Notes: generated by a model not told the origin, from the sequence alone. A stretch of 64,000 nucleotides of DNA from Thermodesulfovibrio sp. (GCA_020725335.1 DYFF01000021.1:49397-113396); one strand, 5' to 3'; numbered from the stretch's first letter, positions 44,149-53,710 are shown. Numbers and translations are program-made.

Positions 44149-45044
44149 AAAAAGACTATCTTAGAGTATTTGATTTTACAAAAGATGAATTTTTGTTCTT
44201 GATAAAAAGAGCTAAGGAATTAAAAGAAGGCAAAGACTCATCTAAATCTCCTCTTATTGGGAAAAGTATAGGTATGATTTTTGAGAAACCATCAACAAGA
44301 ACGCGCGTTTCCTTTGAAGTAGCTATTTATCAGCTTGGTGGATATCCTGTTTATCTAAGCCCTCGTGAACTTCAGCTTTCAAGAGGTGAAACAATAAAGG
44401 ATACTGCTATGGTTTTATCTCGTTATTTAAGCGCGGTTGTAATAAGAACCTTTTCTCATCGCATAATTGAAGAATTTGCAAAGTGGTCTAATCTTCCAGT
44501 TATAAATGCTCTCACTGATACCCATCATCCCTGTCAGGCAATGGCGGATATGCTTACAATTTTCGAAAAAAAAGGTAAACTTGAAGGTATTAAAATTGCT
44601 TATATAGGAGATGGAAATAATGTAGCGAATTCTTTGATCGAAGCTTCTGCATTAACAGGTGCAAATATCAATATAGCTACACCTAAAGGTTTTGAACCTT
44701 TGAGAGAATCTGTCGATAAAGCAAAGAATTTTACAAGAGTAAGTCTTTTTAGTAACCCTTTTGAGGCAGTGCTTGATGCTGATGTTATATATACAGATGT
44801 TTGGCTCAGCATGGGAGAAGAAAACCATATTGAAAAAAAGTCAAAATTTAAAAACTTTCAAATTAATTCTGAACTATTAAAAAAAGCAAAGCCTGATGCT
44901 ATAGTTATGCATTGTTTGCCTGCTCATCGTGGAGAGGAGATTACCGATGAAGTGATTGACGGTCCTCAAAGCGTTGTTTTAGATCAGGCAGAAAATAGAC
45001 TTCATACTTCAAAAGCAATTCTTGAATTTCTACTCGCTGTGTAG
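44145..45044 (+). CDS. argF: Ornithine carbamoyltransferase
   Basis: 299 residues. The carbamoyl-phosphate motif FEKPSTRTRVSFE, the DTHHPCQAMADMLT segment and the ornithine-binding HCLPAHRGEEITDEV are all seen. It makes citrulline from ornithine and carbamoyl phosphate. The start (TTG) lies within the end of argD after AAGGAGGATGCAAG. The stop TAG falls inside a long palindrome that precedes the lactate operon. Confidence 0.95.
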   Translation: MKKDYLRVFDFTKDEFLFLIKRAKELKEGKDSSKSPLIGKSIGMIFEKPSTRTRVSFEVAIYQLGGYPVYLSPRELQLSRGETIKDTAMVLSRYLSAVVIRTFSHRIIEEFAKWSNLPVINALTDTHHPCQAMADMLTIFEKKGKLEGIKIAYIGDGNNVANSLIEASALTGANINIATPKGFEPLRESVDKAKNFTRVSLFSNPFEAVLDADVIYTDVWLSMGEENHIEKKSKFKNFQINSELLKKAKPDAIVMHCLPAHRGEEITDEVIDGPQSVVLDQAENRLHTSKAILEFLLAV

Positions 45045-45057
45045 GAATATTCCTACA
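45040..45057. promoter_or_regulatory. 18-bp palindrome upstream of lactate operon, operator candidate
   Basis: Perfect palindrome TGTAGGAATATTCCTACA, overlapping the argF stop. A third half-site TGTAGGA begins at 45062, 22 bp (two turns) after the first. It ends 21 bp before the -35 box of lctP, a usual place for an activator or repressor of lactate use. The binding protein is not identified. Confidence 0.55.
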
Positions 45058-45077
45058 ATTATGTAGGACTTTTCCGA

Positions 45078-45106
45078 TTTACAACCATCTTTATAAGCTG
45101 CATAAT
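45078..45106 (+). promoter_or_regulatory. Promoter of the lactate oxidation operon
   Basis: TTTACA, 17-nt spacer, CATAAT. The predicted start is near 45113, then AAGGAGG before the ATG at 45138. Confidence 0.55.
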
Positions 45107-45137
45107 TATAAAAACCATGTTTTAAGGAGGAAGTGTT

Positions 45138-46907
45138 ATGCCATGGAACATTAATGTAGATCCACTTGGCAGCCTTGCTGTCAGCGCTTTAGTAGCAGCG
45201 GTGCCTATTTTCTATCTCTTTTGGGCACTTGCTTACAAAAGGATGAAAGGTCACTGGGCAGCCATTTCAGCAGTAGTCATCGCCATGCTAATCTCCATTA
45301 TTGCTTATGGAATGCCAGTAAATCTTGCTGTGCTTTCTACTTTCAATGGCTTCATCTTTGGACTTTGGCCTGTTTGTTGGATTGTTGTAACCGCGGTTTA
45401 TATTTATAATCTCTCTGTCGAGACAAAACAGTTTGAGATTATTAAAAATTCTCTTGCTACAATCACAGATGACAGAAGAATTCAGGCAGTAATTATTGCA
45501 TTCTCCTTTGGTGCATTCCTTGAGGGTGCTGCAGGATTTGGAACACCAGTAGCAATTTCTGCTGCCATGCTTGCAGGACTTGGATTCAATCCAATATATG
45601 CCTGCGGAATTTGTCTTATAGCTAATACAGCACCTGTTGCCTTTGGTGCAATTGGTATTCCAATTGTAGTTGGTGCGGGAGTTTCAGGAGTAGACCTGAT
45701 GGCATTAAGTAAAATGGTTGGAAGACAACTTCCCTTCTTTAGCGTTCTTGTTCCATTCTATATGGTTGTAGTAATGGCTGGCTGGAAAAAGGCTGTTGAG
45801 ATATGGCCTGTGCTACTTGTAAGTGGTGGTTCCTTTGCACTTACTCAATTCATAGTATCAAACTATATTGGCCCTTATCTTCCAGATATATTATCTGCAA
45901 TTATATCAATAATTGCTACAGTAATTTTTGTTAAAATATGGCATCCAAAAGAGTCATGGACATTCTCCCATGAAGCCTGTGCTGAAGGTAAAGCCTGTCT
46001 ACAGTATACATTTGGCCAGGTATTTCGTGCCTGGGCACCTTTTATACTTCTTTCAATTTTCGTTGCTGCATGGGGAATCAAGCCAGTTAAAGCATATCTT
46101 GACCAGATTGCAACTATTAAATTCCCTATCACAGGGCTCGACAAGGTAGTAATTGACCATCTCGGAAAGCCTAAAGGCGCAGTTTATGCCTTTAACATAC
46201 TTTCAGCAGCAGGCACAGCAATTCTTTTTGCTGGAATCCTCTCTATACCTGTAATGGGTGCTTCACTTGGAACAGCTTTAAAAGTTGCAGGAAGGACCTT
46301 TAATCAGCTTAAATGGCCTATTGTAACAATCGGAACAATTCTTGGGTTTGCTTATCTATACAACTTTTCAGGAATGGCTATAACACTTGGTTATGCCTTT
46401 GCCTCAACAGGTGTAGTTTTTCCACTTTTTGCTGCATTTCTTGGCTGGCTTGGAGTTTTCATGACAGGTTCAGATACCTCTTCTAATGCTTTATTTGGAA
46501 AGCTTCAAGAAGTGACTGCTCGTCAGCTTGGTATTGATCCTGTTCTTACCGTAGCAACAAACTCTTCTGGAGGAGTTTTTGGAAAAATGATCTCACCCCA
46601 GTCCATTGCAGTTGCAACTGCTGCTACAGGTTATGTAGGACATGAAGGTGATATCTTTAGATTCACGCTCAAACATTCAATAATCCTTACCTTTATAATG
46701 GGTGTGATTGCAATGTTACAAGCTTATGTATTTACATGGATGATTCCTCAATGGGAACAGGCTGTGCAATCAGCAGTACAGGCAGCTAAACCAGCTGCAC
46801 AGGCTGTAGCAAGTTCTGAAGGCTTAACCTATCTTGTCGCAACCTTTGCTATTTCTGCATTTATCGTAATACTTTCCAGAGTAGTGGGTAGGGGTGTCGT
46901 AAGATGA
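45138..46907 (+). CDS. lctP: L-lactate permease
   Basis: 589-residue LctP-family carrier with 13-14 membrane helices. Conserved segments include AFSFGAFLEGAAGFGTPVAISAAML, GVFMTGSDTSSNALFG and NSSGGVFGKMISPQSIAVA. It imports lactate or glycolate with protons. The start has AAGGAGG. The stop overlaps the next gene by 4 nt. A C-terminal Ala/Gln-rich loop before the last helix is unremarkable. It is the first gene of a lactate-to-pyruvate operon. Confidence 0.95.
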   Translation: MPWNINVDPLGSLAVSALVAAVPIFYLFWALAYKRMKGHWAAISAVVIAMLISIIAYGMPVNLAVLSTFNGFIFGLWPVCWIVVTAVYIYNLSVETKQFEIIKNSLATITDDRRIQAVIIAFSFGAFLEGAAGFGTPVAISAAMLAGLGFNPIYACGICLIANTAPVAFGAIGIPIVVGAGVSGVDLMALSKMVGRQLPFFSVLVPFYMVVVMAGWKKAVEIWPVLLVSGGSFALTQFIVSNYIGPYLPDILSAIISIIATVIFVKIWHPKESWTFSHEACAEGKACLQYTFGQVFRAWAPFILLSIFVAAWGIKPVKAYLDQIATIKFPITGLDKVVIDHLGKPKGAVYAFNILSAAGTAILFAGILSIPVMGASLGTALKVAGRTFNQLKWPIVTIGTILGFAYLYNFSGMAITLGYAFASTGVVFPLFAAFLGWLGVFMTGSDTSSNALFGKLQEVTARQLGIDPVLTVATNSSGGVFGKMISPQSIAVATAATGYVGHEGDIFRFTLKHSIILTFIMGVIAMLQAYVFTWMIPQWEQAVQSAVQAAKPAAQAVASSEGLTYLVATFAISAFIVILSRVVGRGVVR

Positions 46908-48295
46908 TAAACAAAGATTTTATAGATAAATGCAAAAGCATTTTCGGTCCAGAGAATGTTCTTACTGACAAGGCTGAATTAATAGCTTATAGTTATGATG
47001 CTACCCCCGGGATCCCCCGTGAAATTCCCGGGGTAGTAGTTTTTCCTGAAAATACAAAACAGATTCAGGAATTAATATTTTTAGCAAGGCAGACAAAAAC
47101 ACCAATTTATCCAAGAGGTGCAGGCACATGTCTAAGTGGTGGTCCTGTTCCTTTAAGCAAAGGAGTAGTTATCTCCTTCCAAAAAATGAATAAAATTGTC
47201 GAAATTGACCCTGATAACCTTACAGCAACAGTCCAGCCAGGGGTAATTATTGCTGATTTAAATGCATCCGTTGCTAAATACGGATTAATCTATCCACCTG
47301 ATCCTGGTTCTATGGCAACTGCAACAGTTGGCGGTTCGGTCGCTGAAAATTCAGGAGGACTTCGCGGTTTAAAGTATGGAGTTACAAAACATTATATCAT
47401 GGGAATGGAAGTAGTAATGCCTACAGGTGAGGTTTTCAGATTTGGTGGCAAAACAGTTAAAAATGTCACTGCCTATGATTTCACCCATCTTTTTGTTGGT
47501 TCAGAGGGGACACTCGGAATAATAACAGAGATAATCTGCAAGCTAATTCCTGCTCCTAAATATCGTAAGGCAATGATTGCCTTCTTTGATAAACTTGAAG
47601 ACGCAGGCAAAACCGTAACAGATATTGTACGTAATCAAGTTATCCCCGCAACTCTTGAAATAATGGATAAAGTAACTATTCAGACGGTAGAAAATTATGC
47701 AAAAGTAGGCTTACCTACTAATGTAGAAGCTCTATTACTAATAGAAGTTGATGGAATGGGACAGGACTCTGTCCTTTGGGAAGCTGAAAAATGCGTTGAA
47801 ATAATAAATCAAAACAATGGTAAATACAGAATTGCAGAAACCGATGCTGAAAGAGACTCCCTCTGGGCTGCTCGTAGAGCAGCTCTCCCAGCGCTCGCTC
47901 AGGTAAAACCTTCAACAGTGCTTGAAGATGCTACAGTGCCAAGGACTAAGCTTGTTGATATGCTTGTTGCTATTCAAAGTATTGCCAAGAAATACGACTT
48001 AATGATTGGTACCTTTGGACATGCAGGTGATGGTAATCTCCATCCCACACTGCTTGTTGATCCAACAAATAAAGATGAGATGGAGAGAGTCCATAACGCT
48101 GTAGATGAAATATTCGAGGTCGCTCTTTCCTTAGGTGGAACTCTCTCTGGTGAACATGGCATAGGAGTAGCAAAGCTTAAATATTTACAAAATGAAATCG
48201 GTCGCTCTGGAATTGAAACAATGAGAAGAATAAAGCAAGCCTTTGACCCTGACAATATCCTTAATCCCGGCAAACTTGTCCCTATGGAGGATTAA
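46904..48295 (+). CDS. glcD: FAD-linked D-lactate/glycolate dehydrogenase (GlcD family)
   Basis: 463 residues. The PCMH-type FAD domain shows YPRGAGTCLSGGPVPL and PDPGSMATATVGGSVAENSGGLRGLKYG; the C-terminal FAD-oxidase domain ends with FGHAGDGNLHPTLL and SGEHGIGVAKLKYL, the substrate/FAD-site signature. Placed after lctP and before an Fe-S subunit, it most likely oxidises D-lactate to pyruvate in a membrane-associated complex (inference), as in sulfate-reducer lactate operons. Glycolate is the alternative substrate. Confidence 0.92.
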   Translation: MINKDFIDKCKSIFGPENVLTDKAELIAYSYDATPGIPREIPGVVVFPENTKQIQELIFLARQTKTPIYPRGAGTCLSGGPVPLSKGVVISFQKMNKIVEIDPDNLTATVQPGVIIADLNASVAKYGLIYPPDPGSMATATVGGSVAENSGGLRGLKYGVTKHYIMGMEVVMPTGEVFRFGGKTVKNVTAYDFTHLFVGSEGTLGIITEIICKLIPAPKYRKAMIAFFDKLEDAGKTVTDIVRNQVIPATLEIMDKVTIQTVENYAKVGLPTNVEALLLIEVDGMGQDSVLWEAEKCVEIINQNNGKYRIAETDAERDSLWAARRAALPALAQVKPSTVLEDATVPRTKLVDMLVAIQSIAKKYDLMIGTFGHAGDGNLHPTLLVDPTNKDEMERVHNAVDEIFEVALSLGGTLSGEHGIGVAKLKYLQNEIGRSGIETMRRIKQAFDPDNILNPGKLVPMED

Positions 48296-48296
48296 A

Positions 48297-49601
48297 GTGA
48301 CAACAGCTGTAACTAAAACTATTTTTGATGATATAGAGGCATTAAAAAAAGAGCTAATAAGATGCATGAAATGTGGGAATTGCATGGCTGCATGTCCAAT
48401 TTATAATGTAGAAAAAAAAGAATCCTCTGTGGCAAGAGGTAAAATCGCACTTGGCGAAGCAGTTTTAAGCAATGACATAAAAATTGATGATGATACACTC
48501 ATAAATCTTATCTTTAACTGCCTTGTTTGCAAATCCTGCATGATGGCATGTCCTTCAGGTGTTCGTTTTGACAGAATAATACTTGGGCTCAGAGCAGCAA
48601 TTGCTAAAAAAAAGGGTATTCCTTTTGTTAAAAAAGCCCTCTTCAAACTCTTAAAAAATCCCGAACTTTTCGACAAAGGAATGAAAGCCTTTGCAGCTAT
48701 GCAGGGATTTTTTCTCAAACCAGAAGGTGAAAAGAAAAGGACACCAAAAGGATTTCTCAAAGGAATAAATCCAAGGCTTGATGAACAATTTATTCTGCCA
48801 GAGCTTACTCGGGAAAGCTTTAGAGATAAGGTAAAGGAGACTATAGAGGCTAAATCTTCTCAAGCTACTGCCATATTTTTTACAGGTTGTTCTGTTAACT
48901 ATCTCTATCAAGAGGTTGGCGATGATCTAATATATGTGCTTCAACGAAACAATATTACTACGATAACTCCTAAGAGACAAAACTGCTGTGGAATGCCTGT
49001 AATGGTGCATGGTGATATTGAAACAGCAAGGGAACTTGCAAGAAAAAATCTTGATGCCTTTGAAAAAACAAATGCTAAATACATTGTCACAGTATGCGGA
49101 TCCTGTGGAAGCGCTTTAAAACACGAATATCCTATAATTCTTGAGGGCACGGAGCATGAGGAAAAAGCAAAAAAATGGGCTGAAAGGGTTTATGATATAT
49201 CCACCTTTCTCTTAAAGGTCATTAAATTTGAACCACCTAAGGGAAAAGTTCCGCTAAAAGTTACTTATCACGATTCCTGTCATCTTAAAAAATCTATGAA
49301 GGTCTTTAATGAACCAAGACAACTACTTAAAATGATTCCTGGAATTACCCTCTTGGAGATGAAAAAGCCCGATGCCTGCTGTGGTAGCGGGGGAAGTTAT
49401 CACCTTACGCATGTGGATACAGCACTTAAAATTGCAAAGGCAAAGGCTGAGGATATAAAAGCAACGGCAGCAGATGCTGTATGTACTGGCTGCCCTGCTT
49501 GCATGATGGAACTTTTTGAGGGACTTCATAGAATTGGTGAAAGTTGTAATGTTACTCACACAGTAAGTTTGCTTGCTAAGTCTTATAGAGCGGAAAATTA
49601 G
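48297..49601 (+). CDS. Fe-S subunit with CCG domains (GlcF-like)
   Basis: About 434 residues from the GTG at 48297, which has GGAGG 6 nt upstream and lies 1 nt after glcD. Two [4Fe-4S] motifs, CMKCGNCMAACPIY and CLVCKSCMMACPSG, are followed by two CCG domains (NCCGMPVMVHGD and ACCGSGGSYH), the GlcF/HdrD/LldE pattern. It carries electrons from the FAD subunit to quinone or another acceptor. An earlier in-frame ATG at 48243 lies inside glcD and has no ribosome site. Confidence 0.92.
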   Translation: MTTAVTKTIFDDIEALKKELIRCMKCGNCMAACPIYNVEKKESSVARGKIALGEAVLSNDIKIDDDTLINLIFNCLVCKSCMMACPSGVRFDRIILGLRAAIAKKKGIPFVKKALFKLLKNPELFDKGMKAFAAMQGFFLKPEGEKKRTPKGFLKGINPRLDEQFILPELTRESFRDKVKETIEAKSSQATAIFFTGCSVNYLYQEVGDDLIYVLQRNNITTITPKRQNCCGMPVMVHGDIETARELARKNLDAFEKTNAKYIVTVCGSCGSALKHEYPIILEGTEHEEKAKKWAERVYDISTFLLKVIKFEPPKGKVPLKVTYHDSCHLKKSMKVFNEPRQLLKMIPGITLLEMKKPDACCGSGGSYHLTHVDTALKIAKAKAEDIKATAADAVCTGCPACMMELFEGLHRIGESCNVTHTVSLLAKSYRAEN

Positions 49602-49642
49602 CCTTATCAGCTTGTTGAAATAAAAAAGTGGGAGGATTATCA

Positions 49643-50179
49643 ATGTTTGAGCTTTTTAAAGAAAAGGCAGAAAAAATAAATGCAGAAGTTTACCATTTCA
49701 ATAGTAAAGCGGAAGCATTGGATTTTATCAAAGATTTCATAATAAAAAATAGTTCAAACAAGAAATCAAAGGAAGTAGTATGGTGTGATTCTAATTTTCT
49801 TGAAGGTGTTGACAGGGATTCACTTCTTAAAGAATTACCTCAAGTTGAATTTAACATAGATTTGAATTCTGCTTCTTCAGCAAAAATTGGAATTAATCAG
49901 GTCGATTACGGCATTGCTGAAACAGGAAGTCTTGTTGAAATTTCTGATAGGATTTCAAAAAGACTATGTTCTACCTTACCAGAGATTCATATAGCCATTT
50001 TACCTGTTAGTAAAATAGAAACAAACATGGAAACTGTTATGAAAAAAATTAATATCAAAAATATTCCCTATATCACCATAATAAGTGGGCCAAGTAGAAC
50101 CGCTGACATAGAAAGGGTTTTAACAATAGGGGTTCACGGACCTGAAAGGGTTATTATTGTTTGCGTAGATAATTTTTAG
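49643..50179 (+). CDS. lutC: LUD-domain protein, LutC/LldG-like
   Basis: About 178 residues from the ATG at 49643, preceded by GGAGG. The LUD fold is recognised by DYGIAETGSLVEIS, LPEIHIAILPVSKIE and TIISGPSRTADIERVLTIGVHGPERV, typical of LutC. LutABC-type complexes oxidise L-lactate to pyruvate. It lies 41 nt after the GlcF-like gene and 12 nt before the large fused gene. Confidence 0.92.
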   Translation: MFELFKEKAEKINAEVYHFNSKAEALDFIKDFIIKNSSNKKSKEVVWCDSNFLEGVDRDSLLKELPQVEFNIDLNSASSAKIGINQVDYGIAETGSLVEISDRISKRLCSTLPEIHIAILPVSKIETNMETVMKKINIKNIPYITIISGPSRTADIERVLTIGVHGPERVIIVCVDNF

Positions 50180-50191
50180 GAGGACTTGATA

Positions 50192-52318
50192 ATGATTAAA
50201 GAGGAGATAAAAAAAGCACTTCAGAATGCAAACCTTTCTGAAGCATTAACGCGTTTTTCAGAAGCCTATGCAGTAAGCAGACGTAAGGCTTATGAAGGGC
50301 TTGATTTTGAAGAAATAAGAGATAAGATAGCCTCTGTCAAAGCTTATGTGGCAGAACACCTTGACGATGTCGTACAAACTTTTATTAAATCAGCTAAAGC
50401 CAACGGTGCAAAGGTCTTCTATACAAAAAATCCCGATGAAGTTCGAAAATATATCATAGACCTTGCTAAGAAAAACAATGTAAAAAGCATCGTCAAATCA
50501 AAATCAATGGCAACAGAAGAAATTCATCTAAATAAATATCTCAAAGAGGAAGGAATCGAGGTAAACGAAACAGACCTTGGAGAGTGGATAATTCAGCTTG
50601 CAGGCCAAAGACCATCTCATATGGTCCTTCCGGCAATTCACCTTACAAGATATGATGTCTCCGATGTTTTCACAAAAAAAGTAGAACCTATAGAACCTGA
50701 TATTGCCCAGATGGTTAAATTTGCCCGTAAACACCTAAGGAGAAAATTCCTTGCTGCTGATATGGGAATAACAGGAGCAAATATAGCAATTGCTGAGACA
50801 GGAACGCTTGTACTGTTTACCAATGAAGGAAACGCTCGTCTTACTATGGCTTTACCTAAAATTCATGTAGCTGTTGTAGGAGTAGAAAAACTTGTAGCGA
50901 AATTCGAAGATATTTTCCCAATTATTAGAGCTCTACCAAGGAGTGCTACAGCTCAACTAATCACAAGTTACATTTCCTTTGTTAATAAGCCATATATTCA
51001 TATTGATGGTTCACAAAAAGAATTTCACATTATACTTCTTGACAATAACCGTAGCAGTATTGCTCGAGACCCGGTATTCAAACAAACAATTCAATGTATT
51101 CGTTGTGCTTCTTGCCTCAATGTCTGTCCTGTTTTCAGACTAATTGGTGGGCATGTATTCGGAAAAGTTTACACAGGTGGCATAGGTACAATTCTTACTG
51201 CCTGGACAGAAGGACTTAAAGCTTCAAAGGATATTCAAGGATTATGTATACAGTGTGGTAACTGCGTAAAGGTGTGTCCTGGCAAGATCGATATTCCAGA
51301 GCTTATATTGGAGATAAGGAAACGACTTGCTAAAGAGGAAGGATTAAACTTTAAAACTAAAGCAATTTACTCTGTAGTTAACAATAGAAAACTTTTTCAT
51401 TCTCTTTTAAGAACCGCTTCTAAACTTCAGAAACCTTTTGAAAAAAGCGGATTTATCAGACATCTACCTTTTTTCCTCTCAGAATTGACAGAAAAAAGAA
51501 GTTTACCAGCTATTGCTGAAATTCCATTTAGAGATAGATTTAATAAAATAGAACAACCTAAATCCGACAAAAAAGCAATTTTTTTTGCAGGTTGTTTAAT
51601 TGACTTCGCCTATCCTGAAATTGGCGAAGCTCTTATAAAACTTCTAAATAGAGCAGGTATTGAAGTTATATTCCCTGAGGAACAAACCTGTTGCGGTGCA
51701 CCTGCAAGGTATTCAGGGGTGATGGAAGTAGCAGCGAATAACTCTAAGCAAAACATTGAAGCTCTCTTAAGTAAAGAAGCTGACTATATAATTTCTGCAT
51801 GTCCTACCTGCACTGTAGCACTAAAAAAACAGTTTATCAAAGACCTTAAAGAGCAGAATTATAGCATAGAAATAATTAAAAAGGCAGAAAAACTTTCAGA
51901 AAAAGTAAAAGACACCTCTGAACTGATAAATAGACTTATCAAAGAGGGGAAAATAAAATTTAAAACTGCTCCAGAATTAAGTTACACTTATCATGACCCT
52001 TGTCACTTAATAAGAACTCTGGGAATTTATAAAGAACCAAGAGAAAGCTTGACAACTTCAGGAATGAAACTCATTGAAATGTTTGAATCTGATACATGCT
52101 GTGGGATGGGTGGCTCTTATTCATTGAAATTCCCAGAAATTTCAGGAACAATTTTAAAAAGAAAGCTTGAAAATATTAAAAAAACAGAAACCAACCTTGT
52201 ATGTACAGACTGCCCTGGCTGTGTAATGCAAATAAGAGGTGGAGTGGACAAAGAAAGACTATCAATTCAGGTAAAACATTCCTTAGAAGTCCTTGCAGAT
52301 AGGCTAAAGGAGGATTAA
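50192..52318 (+). CDS. Fused LutB-LutA-like lactate dehydrogenase Fe-S protein
   Basis: 708 residues from the ATG at 50192 (TAGGAGG upstream). Domains: LUD/LutB-like (about 60-300, with ADMGITGANIAIAETGTLVL and ALPRSATAQLITSY), two [4Fe-4S] motifs (CIRCASCLNVCPVF and CIQCGNCVKVCPG, about 305-370), then LutA-like CCG repeats (QTCCGAPARYSG and DTCCGMGGSYSL). This joins LutB and LutA functions in one chain, as in the LldEF proteins of sulfate reducers. With LutC it forms a flavin-independent L-lactate dehydrogenase (family knowledge). Confidence 0.92.
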   Translation: MIKEEIKKALQNANLSEALTRFSEAYAVSRRKAYEGLDFEEIRDKIASVKAYVAEHLDDVVQTFIKSAKANGAKVFYTKNPDEVRKYIIDLAKKNNVKSIVKSKSMATEEIHLNKYLKEEGIEVNETDLGEWIIQLAGQRPSHMVLPAIHLTRYDVSDVFTKKVEPIEPDIAQMVKFARKHLRRKFLAADMGITGANIAIAETGTLVLFTNEGNARLTMALPKIHVAVVGVEKLVAKFEDIFPIIRALPRSATAQLITSYISFVNKPYIHIDGSQKEFHIILLDNNRSSIARDPVFKQTIQCIRCASCLNVCPVFRLIGGHVFGKVYTGGIGTILTAWTEGLKASKDIQGLCIQCGNCVKVCPGKIDIPELILEIRKRLAKEEGLNFKTKAIYSVVNNRKLFHSLLRTASKLQKPFEKSGFIRHLPFFLSELTEKRSLPAIAEIPFRDRFNKIEQPKSDKKAIFFAGCLIDFAYPEIGEALIKLLNRAGIEVIFPEEQTCCGAPARYSGVMEVAANNSKQNIEALLSKEADYIISACPTCTVALKKQFIKDLKEQNYSIEIIKKAEKLSEKVKDTSELINRLIKEGKIKFKTAPELSYTYHDPCHLIRTLGIYKEPRESLTTSGMKLIEMFESDTCCGMGGSYSLKFPEISGTILKRKLENIKKTETNLVCTDCPGCVMQIRGGVDKERLSIQVKHSLEVLADRLKED

Positions 52319-52320
52319 AG

Positions 52321-52743
52321 ATGCTTAAAGATTTCAATTTCAAAAAAATTATTCAAGGAAGATTATTCAAAGGTGATGAAATAATCTCAGAAATTACAAA
52401 AATATTGAAAGAAAAATCGATAACTTCAGGACTTATAAGTGGTATAGGAGCAGTAAGCAAAGTAAAAATTGGTTATTATGACCAGAAGAAAAGACAGTAT
52501 ATCTCAAAAGAATTTTGTGAACCAATGGAAATTTTATCCCTTAAAGGGAATATTTCTCTTAAAGATGGTGAACCTTTTGCGCATATACACATAATACTCT
52601 CAAAGGAAGATTATTCTACCATTGGAGGGCATCTCTTCGAAGCATCTGTTTTTGCTTTTGAATTCGAGATTATTGAGCTCGATGGAATCCCTTCTGAAAG
52701 AGGCTATGATGAAGATACAGGTTTGTTCTTATGGAAATGCTAA
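52321..52743 (+). CDS. PPC (DUF296) domain protein
   Basis: 140 residues. The PPC/DUF296 fold is seen in GRLFKGDEIISEITKILKEKSITSGLISGIGAVSKVKIGYYD, MEILSLKGNISLKDGEPFAHIHIIL and GGHLFEASVFAFEFEIIEL, with the conserved His of AHIHI and GGH. In plants the domain is linked to AT-hooks; bacterial single-domain forms have no settled function. It starts 2 nt after the lactate dehydrogenase gene and its end overlaps the convergent hydrolase by 4 nt. Confidence 0.88.
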   Translation: MLKDFNFKKIIQGRLFKGDEIISEITKILKEKSITSGLISGIGAVSKVKIGYYDQKKRQYISKEFCEPMEILSLKGNISLKDGEPFAHIHIILSKEDYSTIGGHLFEASVFAFEFEIIELDGIPSERGYDEDTGLFLWKC

Positions 52744-53657
52744 ACTAATAGCTCTTCAATAGTGATTTTTACACACTCTGCTAAGGAGTTAAGATTATAG
52801 CCACCCTCAAGAACAAATACTTTAGGCGCGTAAGAGGAATTAAGAATGCTTCTTACAATACTTCTTACTCCTTCAGTTGTTACATTTATATAACTCATTG
52901 GATCATCCTGATGCATGTCATAACCTGCTGAAACGAGTATAATATCAGGTTTATTCTCTCTTATCTTTTGTGGCAGAATATCCTGAAAAACAGTTAAATA
53001 TTCCCTTGTACCAGAGCCTGCTCTTAGTTGTACATTGTAGGTGCAACCTTCTCCTTTTCCTCTGCCAATTTCAAGCTCTCTTCCTGTGCCAGGATAGAAG
53101 GGAAATTGATGGGAGCTAAAGTAGAAAACAGAGCAGTCATCCTCAAAAATATGCTGCGTACCGTTTCCATGATGAACATCAAAATCTATAATAAAAATTT
53201 TTTTGTATCCCAACTTTTTTGCATAGGCTGCACCAACTGATACATTATTAAATATACAAAAACCCATTGCTGTATCGACCTCTGCATGATGTCCTGGAGG
53301 TCTTACTGCACAAAAGGCTGTGTCAACTTCCTTGTTATGTACCCAGTCAATGGCATTTAATACAGCACCTACTGCATAGCAGGCAACTTCATAAGTATTT
53401 TCACTTAGGTAAGTATCTGGATCTATATATCCAGCTGGTAAATTCTTAATCTTTTCAATGTAATAAGGTTCGTGAACAAGTGCTATTTCTTCATGGGTCG
53501 CTTTTCTTGGTTTTATATGAACAAGCCTATTCCAAAGTCCTTGTTTTTTTAAATGATTTACAATAGCAATAAGTCTTTCCTTTGATTCCGGATGTCCTTG
53601 AGGTGTTTCATGTTTAAGAAATATATCATCATAAATAAATCCAACCTTCCTATCCAT
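52740..53657 (-). CDS. Histone deacetylase/AcuC-like amidohydrolase
   Basis: About 305 residues from the ATG at 53657. The class I/II deacetylase motifs are complete: RPPGHHAE, the zinc-binding IIDFDVHHGNGTQ, VSAGYDMHQDDP and VLEGGYN. Bacterial members deacetylate acetyl-lysine, acetylpolyamines or acetoin-pathway proteins; the substrate here is not known. A TTG start at 53693 is possible, but those bases look like a -35 box (TTGACT), so the ATG is preferred. No ribosome site is seen. Confidence 0.88.
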   Translation of the reverse strand: MDRKVGFIYDDIFLKHETPQGHPESKERLIAIVNHLKKQGLWNRLVHIKPRKATHEEIALVHEPYYIEKIKNLPAGYIDPDTYLSENTYEVACYAVGAVLNAIDWVHNKEVDTAFCAVRPPGHHAEVDTAMGFCIFNNVSVGAAYAKKLGYKKIFIIDFDVHHGNGTQHIFEDDCSVFYFSSHQFPFYPGTGRELEIGRGKGEGCTYNVQLRAGSGTREYLTVFQDILPQKIRENKPDIILVSAGYDMHQDDPMSYINVTTEGVRSIVRSILNSSYAPKVFVLEGGYNLNSLAECVKITIEELLV

Positions 53658-53710
53658 AGAAAATGATATCTTATCCCGTGCATAAAAAGTCAAGTTATAA
53701 AGAATGTTCT

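Noticed and set aside
48243..48296. Upstream ATG for the GlcF-like gene
   Set aside because: It lies inside glcD without a ribosome site; the GTG at 48297 has GGAGG at good spacing.
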